A program made the position numbers and the translations under genes. From NCBI GenBank assembly GCA_033557685.1, contig JAWQRN010000014.1, forward strand, positions 1 through 54,494: DNA of 54,494 nt, in the 5' to 3' direction. Source of the stretch: Sperchopsis tessellata. Taxonomy: Eukaryota; Arthropoda; Insecta; Coleoptera; Hydrophilidae. The stretch's first letter is position 1. Every line of letters starts with the position of its first letter. This document shows positions 1 through 12,059 of the stretch, piece by piece. The notes below the pieces were generated by a model, which was given only the letters and a program-made list of their open reading frames with translations, searched no databases and was not told the origin of the DNA.

Positions 1-50
1 ACTGGTCAGAGCCTCTACACGGTTTCCACCCGGAAACAACATTCATACAG
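1..50 (+). mobile_element. Penelope-like element terminus (partial)
   Basis: The first 50 bases contain the block GGTTTCCACCCGGAAACAAC followed by ATTCATAC. The same block recurs at 16617-16650 and, reverse-complemented, at 40291-40330, where it forms the outer edge of a recognisable Penelope-like reverse transcriptase/GIY-YIG element. I infer that this is the 3' edge of a plus-oriented element whose body lies before the window. Confidence 0.5.
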
Positions 51-2412
51 ATACTAACCGTGGAAGTCTATTACATTCAAGTTAAGGATGTTTGTTTAAA
101 TGAGGTACTAAGTACCGAGGAATTCTGATGAAGTAATCGCCCGTACTCAACCAACAAGCAATTTTTGGTGCATAAGAAATATGATTTTTATGGGGAATAC
201 CAAAAATAAATCTAAGGCATGAGTTGAGCTAAATTCTGGATGCAGTAGGAGCATATAAGCATGAGTTTAAATAAACTTTACAAACCTGAGAAGTTGAAAA
301 TTGATGGAACAGATAGAACGATTTAAAAGTACAATTTAATTCTTTCTAACAATTTCTTTTAAAAAATCAAAAACTTGGCATGTAAATTTATAAACAGAAC
401 AGCAATTTAATAGATACATTTTTTTGACGATGTGCTTAAAGAAACGCCACTGTAAAATGATAGATTTTAAACACTTTTCTCTGTTCAACATGAAATTAAA
501 TCAGTGTAATGCTCTAGAATAGTTTGCTCAAAATGTTAACTGTTTAGTAATTAAATAATAATAATCTTATACTCTGCGAAATTTAATAAGTTGTGAACTG
601 TGTTTGAGAGACAGGAGAACTTGAATAAAAAAAAAATACAAATAAAGATTACCATTTATTATACACAGCTTAAATATATATTAAATAAACAATATTTACA
701 AGGTATATTACACAATTATAGACAAATATATTCAAATAAAAACACCCACACAGAAAATGAAAACACTTCAATTAAGAAAATGTACACTTGTTTATAAATG
801 ATAAGCTTTTTTCAAGATTCCTTTTTTTATTAAATGGATTTAAGCACACATTAGCCATGTTTCTATATTTTCAATGACTACAAATATACAGTCTATAAGA
901 AAATTATTACAAAAGCTTAATTTGTTCAACACCCTGTTTAAAAGAAATATTAAAACAAGACCTAAGTTCAAGATAGTAGTTAAACATTAAAAATAATTCT
1001 GCAGCAGTATGGAAACTTTATGTGCTTTTTAAATGGTATATTTCTTCCAATATGGAAAGACCTTTATTTATCAGTACAAAACACCAGTTAAATATGATAA
1101 GGTTACCAAGAATTACAGTTTTACTGTAACTTGAAACTATTAAATATTTGTATGGTTCATTTATACTAGCTCAATTTGGAATTGGCACACTTCATTGGTT
1201 TCGTACAGACTTTGAGCTGTATATTAACTTAAAAATAGGCCTTTACTCTTGCATCCAATTGTAATGTAAATGTCAAAAGTCAGATACCCATTGACAATAA
1301 GTATATCATTGTTTATTGTTTAAGAGACACTTGTGACATACTAAAGTTGCGATAATACCATACCAATTTGACCACTTTAAAAATACATTTGCTAGGAAAA
1401 ACTTGTCATGAAGAAAAAGTTGAGTTGCCGACTTGTTAGTTTTTTATTTTGAGATTCCTTAATTTTTGACCTTCAGTTTAAATCATTACAAAAAATATAT
1501 TACTTATGTAGCCAGTGTTAATTGTTGTTGAATAACATAATAGAATTTATTGGGCTTCTTTAACAAAATCATTTAGAGCTAAGGGAAATGTGTAAATAAA
1601 ATAATTAAACATAACTATACAATGAAAACATAATAAATTGTTTCAATACAATAAAAGTCTTTGAGCAATGTTACTTCCAGCTTTTCATTCTCAATATTAT
1701 TGAAATTATGTTTTTCAGTTACTTTTCTTTAATACAATTGGAAAATTCAGAAGATCATTGTGCAATCAGACAGGTCGAAGCAGGAATGATGGCTTATCCT
1801 TTTTCCCATTAAAAATGATGTATGCTTTGACTGCATGGGATGATAGCTCCTTACAAACACACAACTACGGTATTCTTGCAACTACAGAAGTAGAGCATTG
1901 AAGGATGCCAGTAAACATAATCACTGTAGACTCTTCTTAAAAAAATGTTCAATTCTGACAATGGTTAGCATGTACTTATTATTGATTGCAATGCTAACAC
2001 CAGACACTTTGCTCAATAAACAAAATGTTTATCATATCTACAACCAAAAACCAATTACTATACCATTCACAAGGCTAAAGACTACAGAAACCTTAAATGT
2101 AGAGCTTTTTTTTAATAAAATTCTTGTGCCGTAGAAAGTTTTATTTGCTACTACATTGTGGAAAAATTCCTAGTCTAGATTCATAAAGACAGGATTGTTT
2201 AAAGTTAGTTTTTTAATCACTCTGTGTCATTTCATTTTTAATAGTTTGGTATGTTTTGGTATTTTATGTATATTGGGGGAAAGTGCAATTATGAGTTTTA
2301 AATAAAATTCTTTCTTCTAACACGCAGGAGAATTTTTCTTAAATTGGGAAATCCTCCTGGAGGTCATATCTGAGACTGGCGCTTGTTGAGTACATTCCAT
2401 GCTCTGTAGTAC
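51..2412. other. AT-rich non-coding DNA
   Basis: I see no gene here. Open frames are short, made of AT-rich codons, and lack recognisable domains or consistent splice phase. Several AATAAA-like and poly-A/T runs are present but are expected by chance at this composition. The 3' UTR of a gene outside the window cannot be excluded. Confidence 0.5.
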
Positions 2413-2570
2413 TGGATAGAATCTTTGTGTAGGGATAAACTCTCCTTGGCCCAGATTTGATACCCATCATAGCACAGAACACTGGTAAGTAGGTGAGGTA
2501 GTCATGCATTCAAGTACTTACCAAGCAGGTCTGTAATTAACCACATAAAAGATACTATTCTAACATCTTG
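2413..2570 (-). repeat. short dispersed repeat (SINE-like), copy a
   Basis: On the minus strand this segment reads through AGTACTTGAATGCATGAC and then a GAGAGTTTATCC block. It aligns along its length with 8306-8482 and 35689-35856. The AGTACTTGGATG core resembles the 3' part of 5S rRNA, which is known from 5S-derived SINEs. That derivation is inference from a short match. Family membership is supported by three similar copies in the same orientation. Confidence 0.5.
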
Positions 2571-5500
2571 GGTAATACAGGAAATATAAAGTCATAAGAT
2601 GGTATATATCCATTTTGTATTTTCTTGCAATTAGTTGTTTTGTTTTAGAGATTGCACAGAAATGTATTGAAAAGATTTTTGAATTTCTAGAATATAAATT
2701 TCTACTATTTTCGAGAATAGTATTCAAATTGCTTGATAGATTATTATGTTAAACACAAAGTAAAAATGAAGCTGGAGGTTGTATATAAGGTCCTAATGGT
2801 AGTATGGTAAATCCTCACACTGAAAAATGGAATTTCTAAAAGATTTGTAGGGGAAATGTAACCATTTTGTCTGTGCACACTTAGACTTATAAAAAAGATG
2901 AGTGTATAACCTATTTTTATGATGCAGGGGATGCCCATAAAAAATTTTATTATAACTAATTAAAACATCTTTGAACTGTGCACAAACAGATTGTTTACAC
3001 TATACCGCTAGCAGTCATTAACAAAGTATTCCCTCATGGGAATTAAAAAGCTGTATATAAAGACTGTACTATTGGCGACATGTGTTTTTTAATACTTTGA
3101 GCTCCAGTTTTGCATTGTTGCATGCCATTTTAGTTTAGACCAAGAAAATAACTTGTACACTGAAGGACTGCAAAAATGACCAACAATAGGCAACTTCATA
3201 TAAAAGTTGTCCACAGATGATTTTAAACATACCATAACTATCGGTGGGAAATTTGTATGGGGGCAATAATATCAAAATACCTACTAGAAGTTAATAGAGT
3301 TAATCATGGTTCTTGGAAAAAGAAGAGTGAAATATATGGGAGTAAAATGTGCTACACAACATATACGTTACTACCAAAAATGGCGCTAGAAAGCAAGTTC
3401 ATTCTTTTTTCACTCCTGATGAGAAGTCAGAAATTAGAAATTATCAGAGTGTGAGTTTTGCAACTAAATCAGAAATAAGAGTTCGGCAATCAAATCAGAC
3501 TGTGTGACTGTTTTTGATTGGTGTAGTGTTCTATTTGTGTTATTATTTCGAGTTCCTTGATGTTTATTCAAGTTATTATTTGTAACAGTGTTTTATGTAA
3601 CATTATTTGTAATCAATAGACGAATTTAAGACCCATATTACTTGAATAATGTAATATTTATATTGACATGTATATAAAAGAAAAAAAGACATCTCATAAA
3701 AAAAGATGGTTACAATGTGGAAGAAGACTGAACATACTGGGATATAGATGAAGGAAAGGGGTTAGAGTTAAAAGTAATAGAACAGACTAAAACTCTTTAG
3801 GCAAGGACACACTTACCATAACCATAAATTCCGTTTTCAAAAGGGCAGTACCATTCATTGCTGTCGTGTCTTTTTAGTAAAAATATAATTGTCCAATTTT
3901 TGATAAAACTACATCTTTATCCCATTTTCAAAATTGACATCTCATATGACTACTAAAGCACTCGTGTTTTAGAATCAAACCCAGTGAAGTTGGTGGTGGG
4001 GTCAAAGAATTATAACGTCAGGTATGCATTGACAATATGGATAGTTGAGCCTATTTATCTCCTGTTTAGGTATTTGTTCTGAGATCTTTTCAGTTTGCAC
4101 AAATGCATATTTGTAAGTTTAAATACATTTCAATCTAAATATGAAGAAAATTGCACAATTAATGAAGACCATCAAAAAGAAATCAAATTTATTAAACTGA
4201 ACAATTTGTGTAGTGATATAACAAGTGGTTTGTCAACATTGTAATGTTCATTTTTCCATTGCTTAAGATTAACAATGACAAACATCTATATCGCCAGAAA
4301 CATAAGAATGCTGTGGGATAACTTTTAGTTTGAGTTATAGTATCAATTTGTTTATTTTAAGAAGAGATGTAGAAAATAAAAAAATCACGTGTGACAAGTT
4401 TTAGATTGTAAGATACTAAATTTGTTTTGCAAAATAGGTTCATCTGAAAAATGTTGGTGAACTTAAAAATATCATTATTTTTATATTCAGTGTTTTGGAA
4501 AGTTTTTAAAAATAATTGAAAAATCATTGTTTTTATTTCTAATTTGTTTTTTATCTTGTAGCATATTTTTTAATAAACCAAATGTCTTAATATGGCCTCA
4601 AGTAATTATAGTCAGCTATTTACCAGGCAAATTTTACATAAGTCTATCGGCACGAATTTTGTTATAATAACAAATATTTTAAAATGATACATTTTCAGAT
4701 TAAATAGATTACACAAGCGAAGTCTCAACAAAAAGTCAGCGATAGCAAACGTCTCAAATGTTTTGTTTAGATGTCAGAGGCCTTCAAAGTTGTAAATATG
4801 TATAACTAACTAGTGGGTACCTGTGAAAAATTATACAAAATCTTATTTACTAAAAGAAATGTAGAAGATCTGTGTCAATTTAATTTGATAATTGTTGACA
4901 TTTATAGTAGCTAACTTCTAGAGATAACACTGCAGACTGACTCACCATTGAAATTACGATAACTGATTATCAAACTATTCACCAATTGTATAAAGAAATA
5001 TTGAGTGAAGAGCGCCGAGTTAAAGATTCAGCAAGATGCGAAAAAAGTGTGTGAGAAACTTCCAATGGGTTTTTGTCTAAACTAAAAATTGTACGGCATA
5101 TGCTGTCACTGACTTTAATATAGAGAATTTCACGCTTAAAAAAACATTGTATGGTGTTTTTGTTTTTTTGTATTGTTTTTACAGAGAGCTTGTTTAGAGC
5201 TATAAATGCAGAATTTTTAAAATATCAACTATTAAAATAAAATTTGTAATTCAAATTTCTAATAAGTTAATAGACAAAAAAAATGTTTTAGTTTCCTATA
5301 GTATGGACTTTAATTAGAGATAGAAAAATAGTGCAATATGAATAGTGCTATATTGTATTGCTAGGATTCTCATTTTAACGAAACACTTTAGGTTTGTTCC
5401 TAGCCAAGATAGGAATGGCGACATAACATTTGGTAATTTTAAATAATTTGTAAAGTTGCTGGAAAATTAAATACATGCAAATAAATAAAAATGTTGAAAA

Positions 5501-5769
5501 CTCTTCAAATAATATAGAATGCTTAATCAACGTGGATAACGAATTTGTTAATATCAATGTTGAGCTTCGTTCAAAATAGATATCATTGGGATATATATTC
5601 ATAGATATTTTTGTAGTTTTATAATATATAACAATAATTTGTTTAGTCATTATTAATGAATATATCCTAAAATTAACTCATAGTAGTAAACCAGAATGTG
5701 ATATTTTCAGTTAGAGTCTCTGGGTAAAATTGATTGTCTACTAATTATTGCATTGGTAAGAACAACATA
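2571..5769. other. AT-rich non-coding DNA
   Basis: No gene, RNA or clear repeat is recognised. The short open frames (for example 3257-3454 plus and 5375-5650 minus) have no domain, low-complexity AT-driven composition and no partner exons. Confidence 0.5.
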
Positions 5770-6392
5770 CAGGGTGAGGAGTTGATTTTGTGACATACGG
5801 AATTTCATGCAAAATTAAACTTCTGCAAATATTGGCTACCCTAATTAGGTAAGATTAGAATAGTTACTAGATGATTTGTTTAGAATTAAAACCTACATCC
5901 AGTAAGCTATTTATTTTTCCATTGATCGATTCCGTTTTGAAACAAATATCAATTTTTTTAAAACTGCTTCGAATTAGGTAAATAAAAGCAATTGTGTAAG
6001 CTGTCAAATTTAAGGCATTTACCATTTGTAAGTTACATATCATTAAATCGTTAGCATAAATTTGCCTTTGAAATTGACAAAAATGAATTATTACACTACA
6101 GTACATAATGCTCATTTTGATTAACTAATTATAAGTACTAGGTGAAAACAACATTTGATTTTACTTGCCAAAATTAAGGCAATCTAAAAAAATTTAACAT
6201 TTTTCATACTGGTTTGTTTTTTTTATAGGGACTAGTTGAATCTATGGAAAAAGAAAATGTAAGAGCCTAGATTTTAATTTTCAACAAACTATCTAAGTAA
6301 CATTTTGCTTTAAAATAATTAGAGGAGCCAATATTTGCAGAAATTTAATTTTTCATGGGAATTTCCTGCCTCAAAATGAGCTTTACACCTTG
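5770..6392. mobile_element. 623-bp MITE with about 78-bp terminal inverted repeats
   Basis: The left end starts CAGGGTGAGGAG just after a TA (5768-5769). The right end, read on the minus strand from 6392, starts CAAGGTGTAAAG and is followed outward by TA (6393-6394). The arms (5770-5847 and 6315-6392) align at roughly 80 percent and share the run TTCTGCAAATATTGGCT. A TA target duplication and CAGGGTG-type termini are typical of Tc1/mariner-related MITEs. No transposase is visible between the arms, so the element is non-autonomous. Confidence 0.8.
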
Positions 6393-6904
6393 TATATGTA
6401 GTAACTATACTAACTCCTTCCTGCACCAGTAAATTTGGATCAATATAAGTCACTTTAGTGTCTAAGTAATCTGCTACGAGACGACATAAGTATTTACAGA
6501 TCGTATTTACAAACTTATAAAATTCAGATGGCCACAAACTGCAATAATTTTCCTATTAGACAAAAATGTCAGGGTCAGGCTGGTATAACAGAAATAATAT
6601 GCATGCACACGAACATACCTAGTCAAACAGCCTGTAACTGACTAGTAAATGTTTTAAAAATGTTGGTAGGATAGAAAACAGATGTATTGTTTTAGTTTCG
6701 TTCACAAAAAAGTAAATAAAGAAAATTTTAACTAACATGCATAAGTTTAGAAAATTATACATATATAATTCTTCATACAAAATACATTGAGTTTTTACAC
6801 AAAAACTCTTTAATTTAGAATGGTGAAAAAGTTCACAATGAGCTTTTTTTAAATTGTACAAACTGTTTTTTCTACAGAAAATAATTTGTAAAAAATTATT
6901 TTCT

Positions 6905-6906
<2 letters not shown>

Positions 6907-6941
<35 letters not shown>
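6907..6941. repeat. (AT)n microsatellite
   Basis: This is an uninterrupted alternating A/T dinucleotide run of about 35 bases. Confidence 0.95.
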
Positions 6942-6946
<5 letters not shown>

Positions 6947-7132
6947 TAAGTAAAATACGGAAAATTATGCGAGACTGCACCATAAAAAACATTTATACTA
7001 ATGGTATAAAAAACGTTTATTTTCAATATGATAAAATATTATTTTACATAAAGCTTCCTTACTGACAAAACTTAGAAAAAAAAAACAATTTGCCATTTAA
7101 ACTACATGAACCAAAAATAGAATCACATATAA

Positions 7133-7138
7133 TTTATT
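7133..7138 (-). terminator. candidate NAA30 polyadenylation signal
   Basis: TTTATT on the plus strand is AATAAA on the minus strand, about 170 bases past the NAA30 stop codon. Another AATAAA lies near 7016-7021. In such AT-rich DNA either could be chance. Confidence 0.4.
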
Positions 7139-7308
7139 GTTAGATAAACCTCAGCAGTCACGTCTCACATAGACAAAAAAGATAACAAATAATAAAATTC
7201 TGTATTAAGTAACTACCAGCAATTTTAACAAATTTAAATCCATCATATACCCTGAGCATATGGCAACAAGCTAGTCGTTTCTTCCTTCTCACTACCGAAG
7301 AAAAACCC

Positions 7309-7626
7309 TCATCTAAGCCACAATTTCAATCTCAAGGCATCCACACCGTTAAGGTAATACCTAAACAACCTTTTATCTCTAACAAATCCCAATGCCTCAT
7401 ATAGTCTTAGTGCTGGTTTATTTGTAATTTCAGTTTCTAAAACTACTTCGTCTGCGTCACCTACGATCATTTCTTGGATGGCACGTCGTACCAAGGTCGA
7501 TCCGATACCATGTTTTCGAAAGTTTTTATCCACAGCTAGCATGGCAATGTAACCTCTCTTAATGACTTTTCTATGTAAATCCAGTTTACATACTATTGCC
7601 CCTACACATTGATCTTCACACATTGC
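7309..7626 (-). CDS. NAA30: NAA30 exon 3: GNAT acetyltransferase core and C-terminus
   Basis: This is the last coding exon of the catalytic subunit of NatC, the complex that acetylates the N-terminus of proteins starting Met followed by a hydrophobic residue. It acts with NAA35 and NAA38 co-translationally at ribosomes. The exon encodes most of the GNAT fold: GAIVCKLDLH and GYIAMLAVD strands, the acetyl-CoA loop RKHGIGST (R/Q-x-x-G-x-G/A), the EVVLETEITN stretch, and the highly conserved tail LFRYYLNGVDALRLKLWLR before the stop. The acceptor TTTTTTGCAG lies directly before GCA ATG. Phase 0 matches exon 2, whose last residues are NWPNLCFL. The three exons sum to 1200 nt, or 399 residues plus stop, close to vertebrate NAA30 (about 360) with a somewhat longer N-terminus. 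Family assignment is very secure. Confidence 0.96.
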   Translation of the reverse strand, partial: AMCEDQCVGAIVCKLDLHRKVIKRGYIAMLAVDKNFRKHGIGSTLVRRAIQEMIVGDADEVVLETEITNKPALRLYEALGFVRDKRLFRYYLNGVDALRLKLWLR

Positions 7627-8305
7627 CTGCAAAAAACATTTTAAAATTAGTTGTATTGTAAAAGTGTCTTGAATGATTTGTTATTAAAGTAACATCCTAA
7701 CAAAAGCTATATTGGGAAACACATAAATTACTACGAAAATATTAAAAGTAAATATATATATTTCTCTTTCAGTGGATTATATATATAGGTTTCGTTTCAA
7801 AAATGCTTTTAATTTTAAAATTTAACCCAAAATTATACTTTCATTGGAACATTGATTATAACACTAAAGGTATGTAAACTCAAATACTCTCCCATTAGTA
7901 GAGCAGAAAGATGGACAAGGATATCTTCTAAAGATCTGGGCATAAAGGTTTCATAGCAGTTTCTTCTGAGCTTAACAGTATCTTTACTTATATAGCTGAA
8001 GGTATCAAGTTTGTTTAATTTGTGAGAACATACAACGGGGCATTGGGAGATAGAAGAGAATGAGCAACTATTAATAAACTAGGCTAAACCTGTGAGCACC
8101 AGCTGCCCACATTAATTAGAAGGTGCTCTAAAATCTCTTGACTTTGTCTATTTCATTATTTTTCGTGCTATTCTCTATTCAAACCATTTATTTATAGCTG
8201 GATCTTCCATTTGCAATATGACCTTAAAAATAAGTACTTAAATTTTCTCTTGGTTTCTAGTTGAAATATATATTTTTTAAAGGGACCCCCATGCACATTG
8301 TCACA

Positions 8306-8482
8306 GGATAGGTTCTTTGTGTTGTGGTAAACTCCTCCTCGTCGGGATCAAGCTTATTATAGCGCGGACCACAAGTAAGTTAGGGTGGCAAGATCATCCA
8401 TCCAAGTACTGAACACGCAGAAGCCTACATAACCACCACAAGCGAAGGACACCGCTTTAACACCCCTGCTAACTCGTGGCCT
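8306..8482 (-). repeat. short dispersed repeat (SINE-like), copy b
   Basis: On the minus strand it contains AGTACTTGGATGGATGATC, then the GATCCCGACGAGGAGGAG block, ending near TTTGTGTTGTGG. It is the best-preserved and least AT-rich of the three copies (others at 2413-2570 and 35689-35856). It lies in NAA30 intron 2 in the transcribed sense. The 5S-rRNA-like core suggests a SINE3-type origin, but I could not locate a complete RNA polymerase III promoter. Confidence 0.55.
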
Positions 8483-9375
8483 AAAATAAATATTAAAGCA
8501 CATATTTTGTATTAAAATTTTGTGAGAAACGACCATTATGACATAAGTGTCAATTGATAGATATTTAAATTGTTTTAGCCTAGGTAACATTAAGCATTAC
8601 ATTCAAACACGGGCTTTTATGTATATTATAACAACGATGGCTGGGTCATAATGTTACAAATGTAAAACCTGGTAACAATATCTACCTGCCGGAAGATAAA
8701 AATAATTTTAGTGATCACACATGAAATTTCATTTTGCCCTAATGGTATATTTTTTGTATTTACAGTTTTGATGTTGTCCCTCTTTAGTCAACCACATATT
8801 ACTGCAGTGATATAGTCTGACCCAGAAAGTAAATATGGGGTTGCGCTATGCACAAAATCACTTCCTCTCCACGTCAGGTAAGTTCAACAGCAGCAATGAG
8901 GAACACTGCAAGTCACGAATGATCTCTTCATTGTATTGATATATTTTGGAGCTATATTTTTCTGGTGTGAATGCACTATCAGCATTAACTTTTCTGTTAT
9001 AAAACTACTGCTATTGCTTTTGTTTTGCAAAGTTTTCTTTTTGTCTATATCGTTTCCTATAATTTATTCCATCAGTTTTTCTAATATTAAACATCCAACT
9101 TTAGAGAATTTCGGCAATGATCGTAACAACAGTTGACTTACTCAATACACATTCATTCTTTTTATAAAACTCTATAAATTGTCTCCACGCATTATATTTT
9201 TACAGCACATTCCGAAATATTAGTCGTAATTTCCTAATCACGCAATATTGAATCCGTGCAATAAGAACCCGCGCAAATTTTACATTTACCTCGAGACCTA
9301 ATTATTAAGAGAAAAATTTCATGTTATTTATGCAAGCCAACCAGAACAAAATTATTTAATATTGGCTGATACACA

Positions 9376-9450
9376 GGGGGTCCTCAACTTACGAAGCCCT
9401 TGACTTATGATAATTCGCACTTATGAACGGCATCATCACTCTTTATGATT
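9376..9450 (+). mobile_element. possible Tigger/mariner-type transposon end
   Basis: The sequence CAGGGGGTCCTCAACTTACG, followed by a near-repeat (CTTGACTTATGATAATTCG), resembles one terminus of a pogo/Tigger-class element. No matching inverted terminus was found nearby, so this is a solo end or a chance resemblance. Confidence 0.3.
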
Positions 9451-9874
9451 GTTGGAATTGGACCCAATGTTTGGGTAAATGAGTTACTTAATAACAATAA
9501 TAAAAATTTATTAAAACTTATAATGATGTTATAGTTATAAATTAAGCTAAACCTAATGAAAACTGTCAGTCATTAAATATGTACATTCTTTAATTCATTG
9601 GTTACAACATCACTCAGACGACAATCCAAAAGATCATAAAACGATATCACATACATAGATTGTGAACCAAAGTGGACCATTCTCTTTTCGAGCAAATTAT
9701 TTTAAAACTGATTATATCTTGTTGTATTGATATTGAATTAAATCATAACAATATAAATGAAATATAAATTGCAAAGAAAAAGAGCTTACCGAGATTTTGG
9801 CAATATTATGATTTTGAGGAAAGTTCAATTTGGTTCTCATTACCTTATACCTAAATGAACTAAAGCTTACTTAC

Positions 9875-10494
9875 CAAAAAGCATAAATTAGGCCAGTTGT
9901 GAATAAAATATCTATAAGTATAAATTGAATATGGTTCTGATAGATCTTTCTGTATGATTTTCATAATCATAGGCATCTGCAATTCAGACTCATATTGAAC
10001 ATACTCTATCGGTGGTGTCGCTGCAGTTGGACCATATATACTAGTTTTTTCTTCTTCTGTCACAGTATCACTAACTATGCCATCTTGGTTAATATTTAAA
10101 GTTTCTAAGCTCGTAACAAGATCACATTCTTTACTAACGGTAGTATCTATAGAAATGTTAGAAGTACCTACTTCAGCCTTTTCAATATTATCTAAATCGG
10201 TAATATGTAACCTATTAATTGAGTTAATATCAAGTTGCAGTGGATCCTCTGTGTTAGCGAATTCTTCTACTCCGTTGACGTCATTATTATTTTCTTTTTT
10301 ATTTGTCTTCAATTTGCCTTTACTCGTTTTCGTGGCTACTTTGATATCTCCTTTTTGGCTAGTATTTGCTTTACTACAACTAGGTACTAAATCATTTTTA
10401 TTTAATTTATTTACAGGGCTCTTCGTGTTGATGTGTTGAGTTGATCTCACATGATTTTTCGGACTTATGGTAAAGTTTGTTTTGTGTTTTTGAC
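9875..10494 (-). CDS. NAA30: NAA30 exon 2: disordered linker and start of GNAT domain
   Basis: The 620-nt exon lies between acceptor TTTGTAG (10495-10496) and donor GTAAGTAAG (9871-9874). It completes a Gly codon split with exon 1 and ends in phase 0. The first two thirds encode a low-complexity Asn/Lys/Ser/Thr-rich segment. The last roughly 40 residues are the conserved entry to the NAA30 catalytic domain, including YVQYESELQMP, IQKDLSEPYSIYTYRYF and HNWPNLCFL. The YTYRYF segment is part of the peptide-binding region in Naa30-family enzymes. An overlapping plus-strand open frame at 10077-10439 is a shadow. Confidence 0.94.
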
Positions 10495-10689
10495 CTACAA
10501 ACATACAAATTTAAGTCCCTACATAAAACATTATAATAAAATATATTCTTTTATTTTATTTTGAAATTATCTAAATATCTTCAATGTAATCAGAACGAAG
10601 ATAATTCCATATTTTGTAAGGTTTTAACCAGACTTGACCATTTTCAAGATGAAAGATAACAAGATAGCAATTAGTAACTATCTAAATAA

Positions 10690-10811
10690 AGTGGACCTCG
10701 TACCATCTTTGGAACATGTAACGTCTATGGCAAACCTTTAAACAGAGGATTTAATGAGCTCGTTGAAGTTGAGATGACGACTTTATTGGCTGCTGTCTTT
10801 TTGAATATCTA
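10690..10811 (+). mobile_element. LINE endonuclease N-terminal remnant
   Basis: The plus frame reads TIFGTCNVYGKPLNRGFNEL and continues to a VEMTTLL-like segment. This resembles the TxGTWNVR opening and following helix of apurinic-type endonucleases in insect LINEs, with W replaced by C. It is cut off where the next LINE's 3' tail begins at 10812. Confidence 0.4.
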
Positions 10812-11690
10812 AAGTAAGTAAGTAAGTACTTTATTCAATAATTGAGGTACATATACATTTAAAACACATATACATGCACCAGAAAATGAAGAGCGTCAAT
10901 TCAAAAACAATCAATATCTCGACACCCAAAAAGAATGTCATAATATATACCAACAAAATATACATGACTAAAAACTAAAATACAAATTCCTAAACACGAA
11001 AAAGCAAACAATGTAATTTAAAATTAAAAACAAAAAAAGTCCGTTACATTAAAGATTAATGAATTCAGTGAAATACATGGTTCAATTTTTACTAACTATT
11101 TAAACACTAATCGCTTGAACGTTCTAAAGTTAGTTTCACTTTTAATATTGTCAGGTATCCTATTGAAATATTTCAAGCCACAACACACTGCACATGTTTC
11201 AAATAGAGTCAATCTATGCAAAGGATATTCATATTCATGAGTCCAAGTATCATACCCATGGTGCGTATTTTTATACATAATAATTAAACATTCATACACA
11301 TGAATGGCAACTACTGTAAGAAGATTATTTCTTCGAAAAATTCCCCTGCAACTCTCATTATATTTTAACTTGAAAATGATTCTTATTACATTTTTTTGTA
11401 ATATGAATAACCTATTGACGTCAGATGTTCTTCCCTAACACAATACAATTGAAGTTTGAATAATATACAATTTTTAATATATTAGTATCAAGATATTTAC
11501 TCATAAATAGAATAGAATAACACATTCGACTAACCTTTTGAGCAACTTCGAGTAAATGAGTTTTCCAATTTACATTTCCTTCAATGTTTATCTCTAAGTG
11601 TCCCGCACTTTGAGACAAGACAATTTTATTATTTCTGATTTTTATGTATGATACACTTTCCGTACAAAAATGTTCTGTTTGCTCAAAATA
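10812..11690 (-). mobile_element. 5'-truncated LINE, C-terminus of the reverse transcriptase ORF
   Basis: The minus-strand frames encode a thumb/connection-like region (GNVNWKTHLLEVAQKVSRMC followed by YSILFMSKYLDTN and LKIVYYSNFNCIVL). Farther on come HRLTLFETCAVCCGLKYFNR and IPDNIKSETNFRTFKRLVFK, typical of the C-terminal end of CR1/Jockey-superfamily ORF2. The 3' end shows an AAGTAAGTAAGTAAG (minus: TTAC repeat) microsatellite tail at 10813-10830, as expected for CR1/L2-like elements that end in short tandem repeats. Stops and frameshifts make it inactive. Confidence 0.7.
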
Positions 11691-11854
11691 TTACTCTAGA
11701 TTTACAAGCCAAAAGCAGTATTTCTACTTTTTGATGAAGTTCACCCAGACATTTATTACAATTCATAACTAACAAATTAACATTGGTAGCTAGCGTTGTA
11801 CTTTCATACGCTCTATTATTTTACTGGTTTAAAATGCATCAATTTAGTAATTTA

Positions 11855-12054
11855 GAAAATATTAAGAAATTGCCCAAGGAAACACATTTGTTTTCATTTA
11901 ATTTTATTTTATTTATCTTAATATTGTGGGTGATTTGTTTTTCCCAAATTGTAGCCCTGAAGATGACGCAGGTGCCTCGAAACATGTCGACTATTGCTCG
12001 ATAAAGCAATTTTAAATAAACTGGTGTTTCCTTGGACAATTTCTTAATATTTTT
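11855..12054. repeat. inverted repeat pair, about 31-bp arms
   Basis: Arm 11855-11885 (GAAATTGCCCAAGGAAACAC core) is inverted at about 12024-12054 (GTGTTTCCTTGGACAATTTC core) with one or two mismatches. The roughly 138-bp spacer contains CTCGAAACATGTCGACTATT. Such CGAAAC-GTCGAC segments flanking inverted arms are common at Penelope-like element ends in arthropods, so I read this as a solo terminus. Confidence 0.55.
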
Positions 12055-12059
12055 TCAAA

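Larger units (their letters stand above)
7627..9874 (-). other. NAA30 intron 2
   Basis: This 2.25-kb intron has a GTAAGTAAG donor at 9874 and a TTGCAG acceptor at 7627-7628. It contains the SINE-like copy at 8306-8482 and a DNA-transposon-like terminus near 9376. Otherwise I see only AT-rich sequence without coding potential. Confidence 0.85.

Noticed and set aside
10077..10439. 120-codon plus-strand frame
   Set aside because: It is antisense to NAA30 exon 2, whose frame joins the conserved catalytic domain with correct phase. The plus frame is hydrophobic filler.
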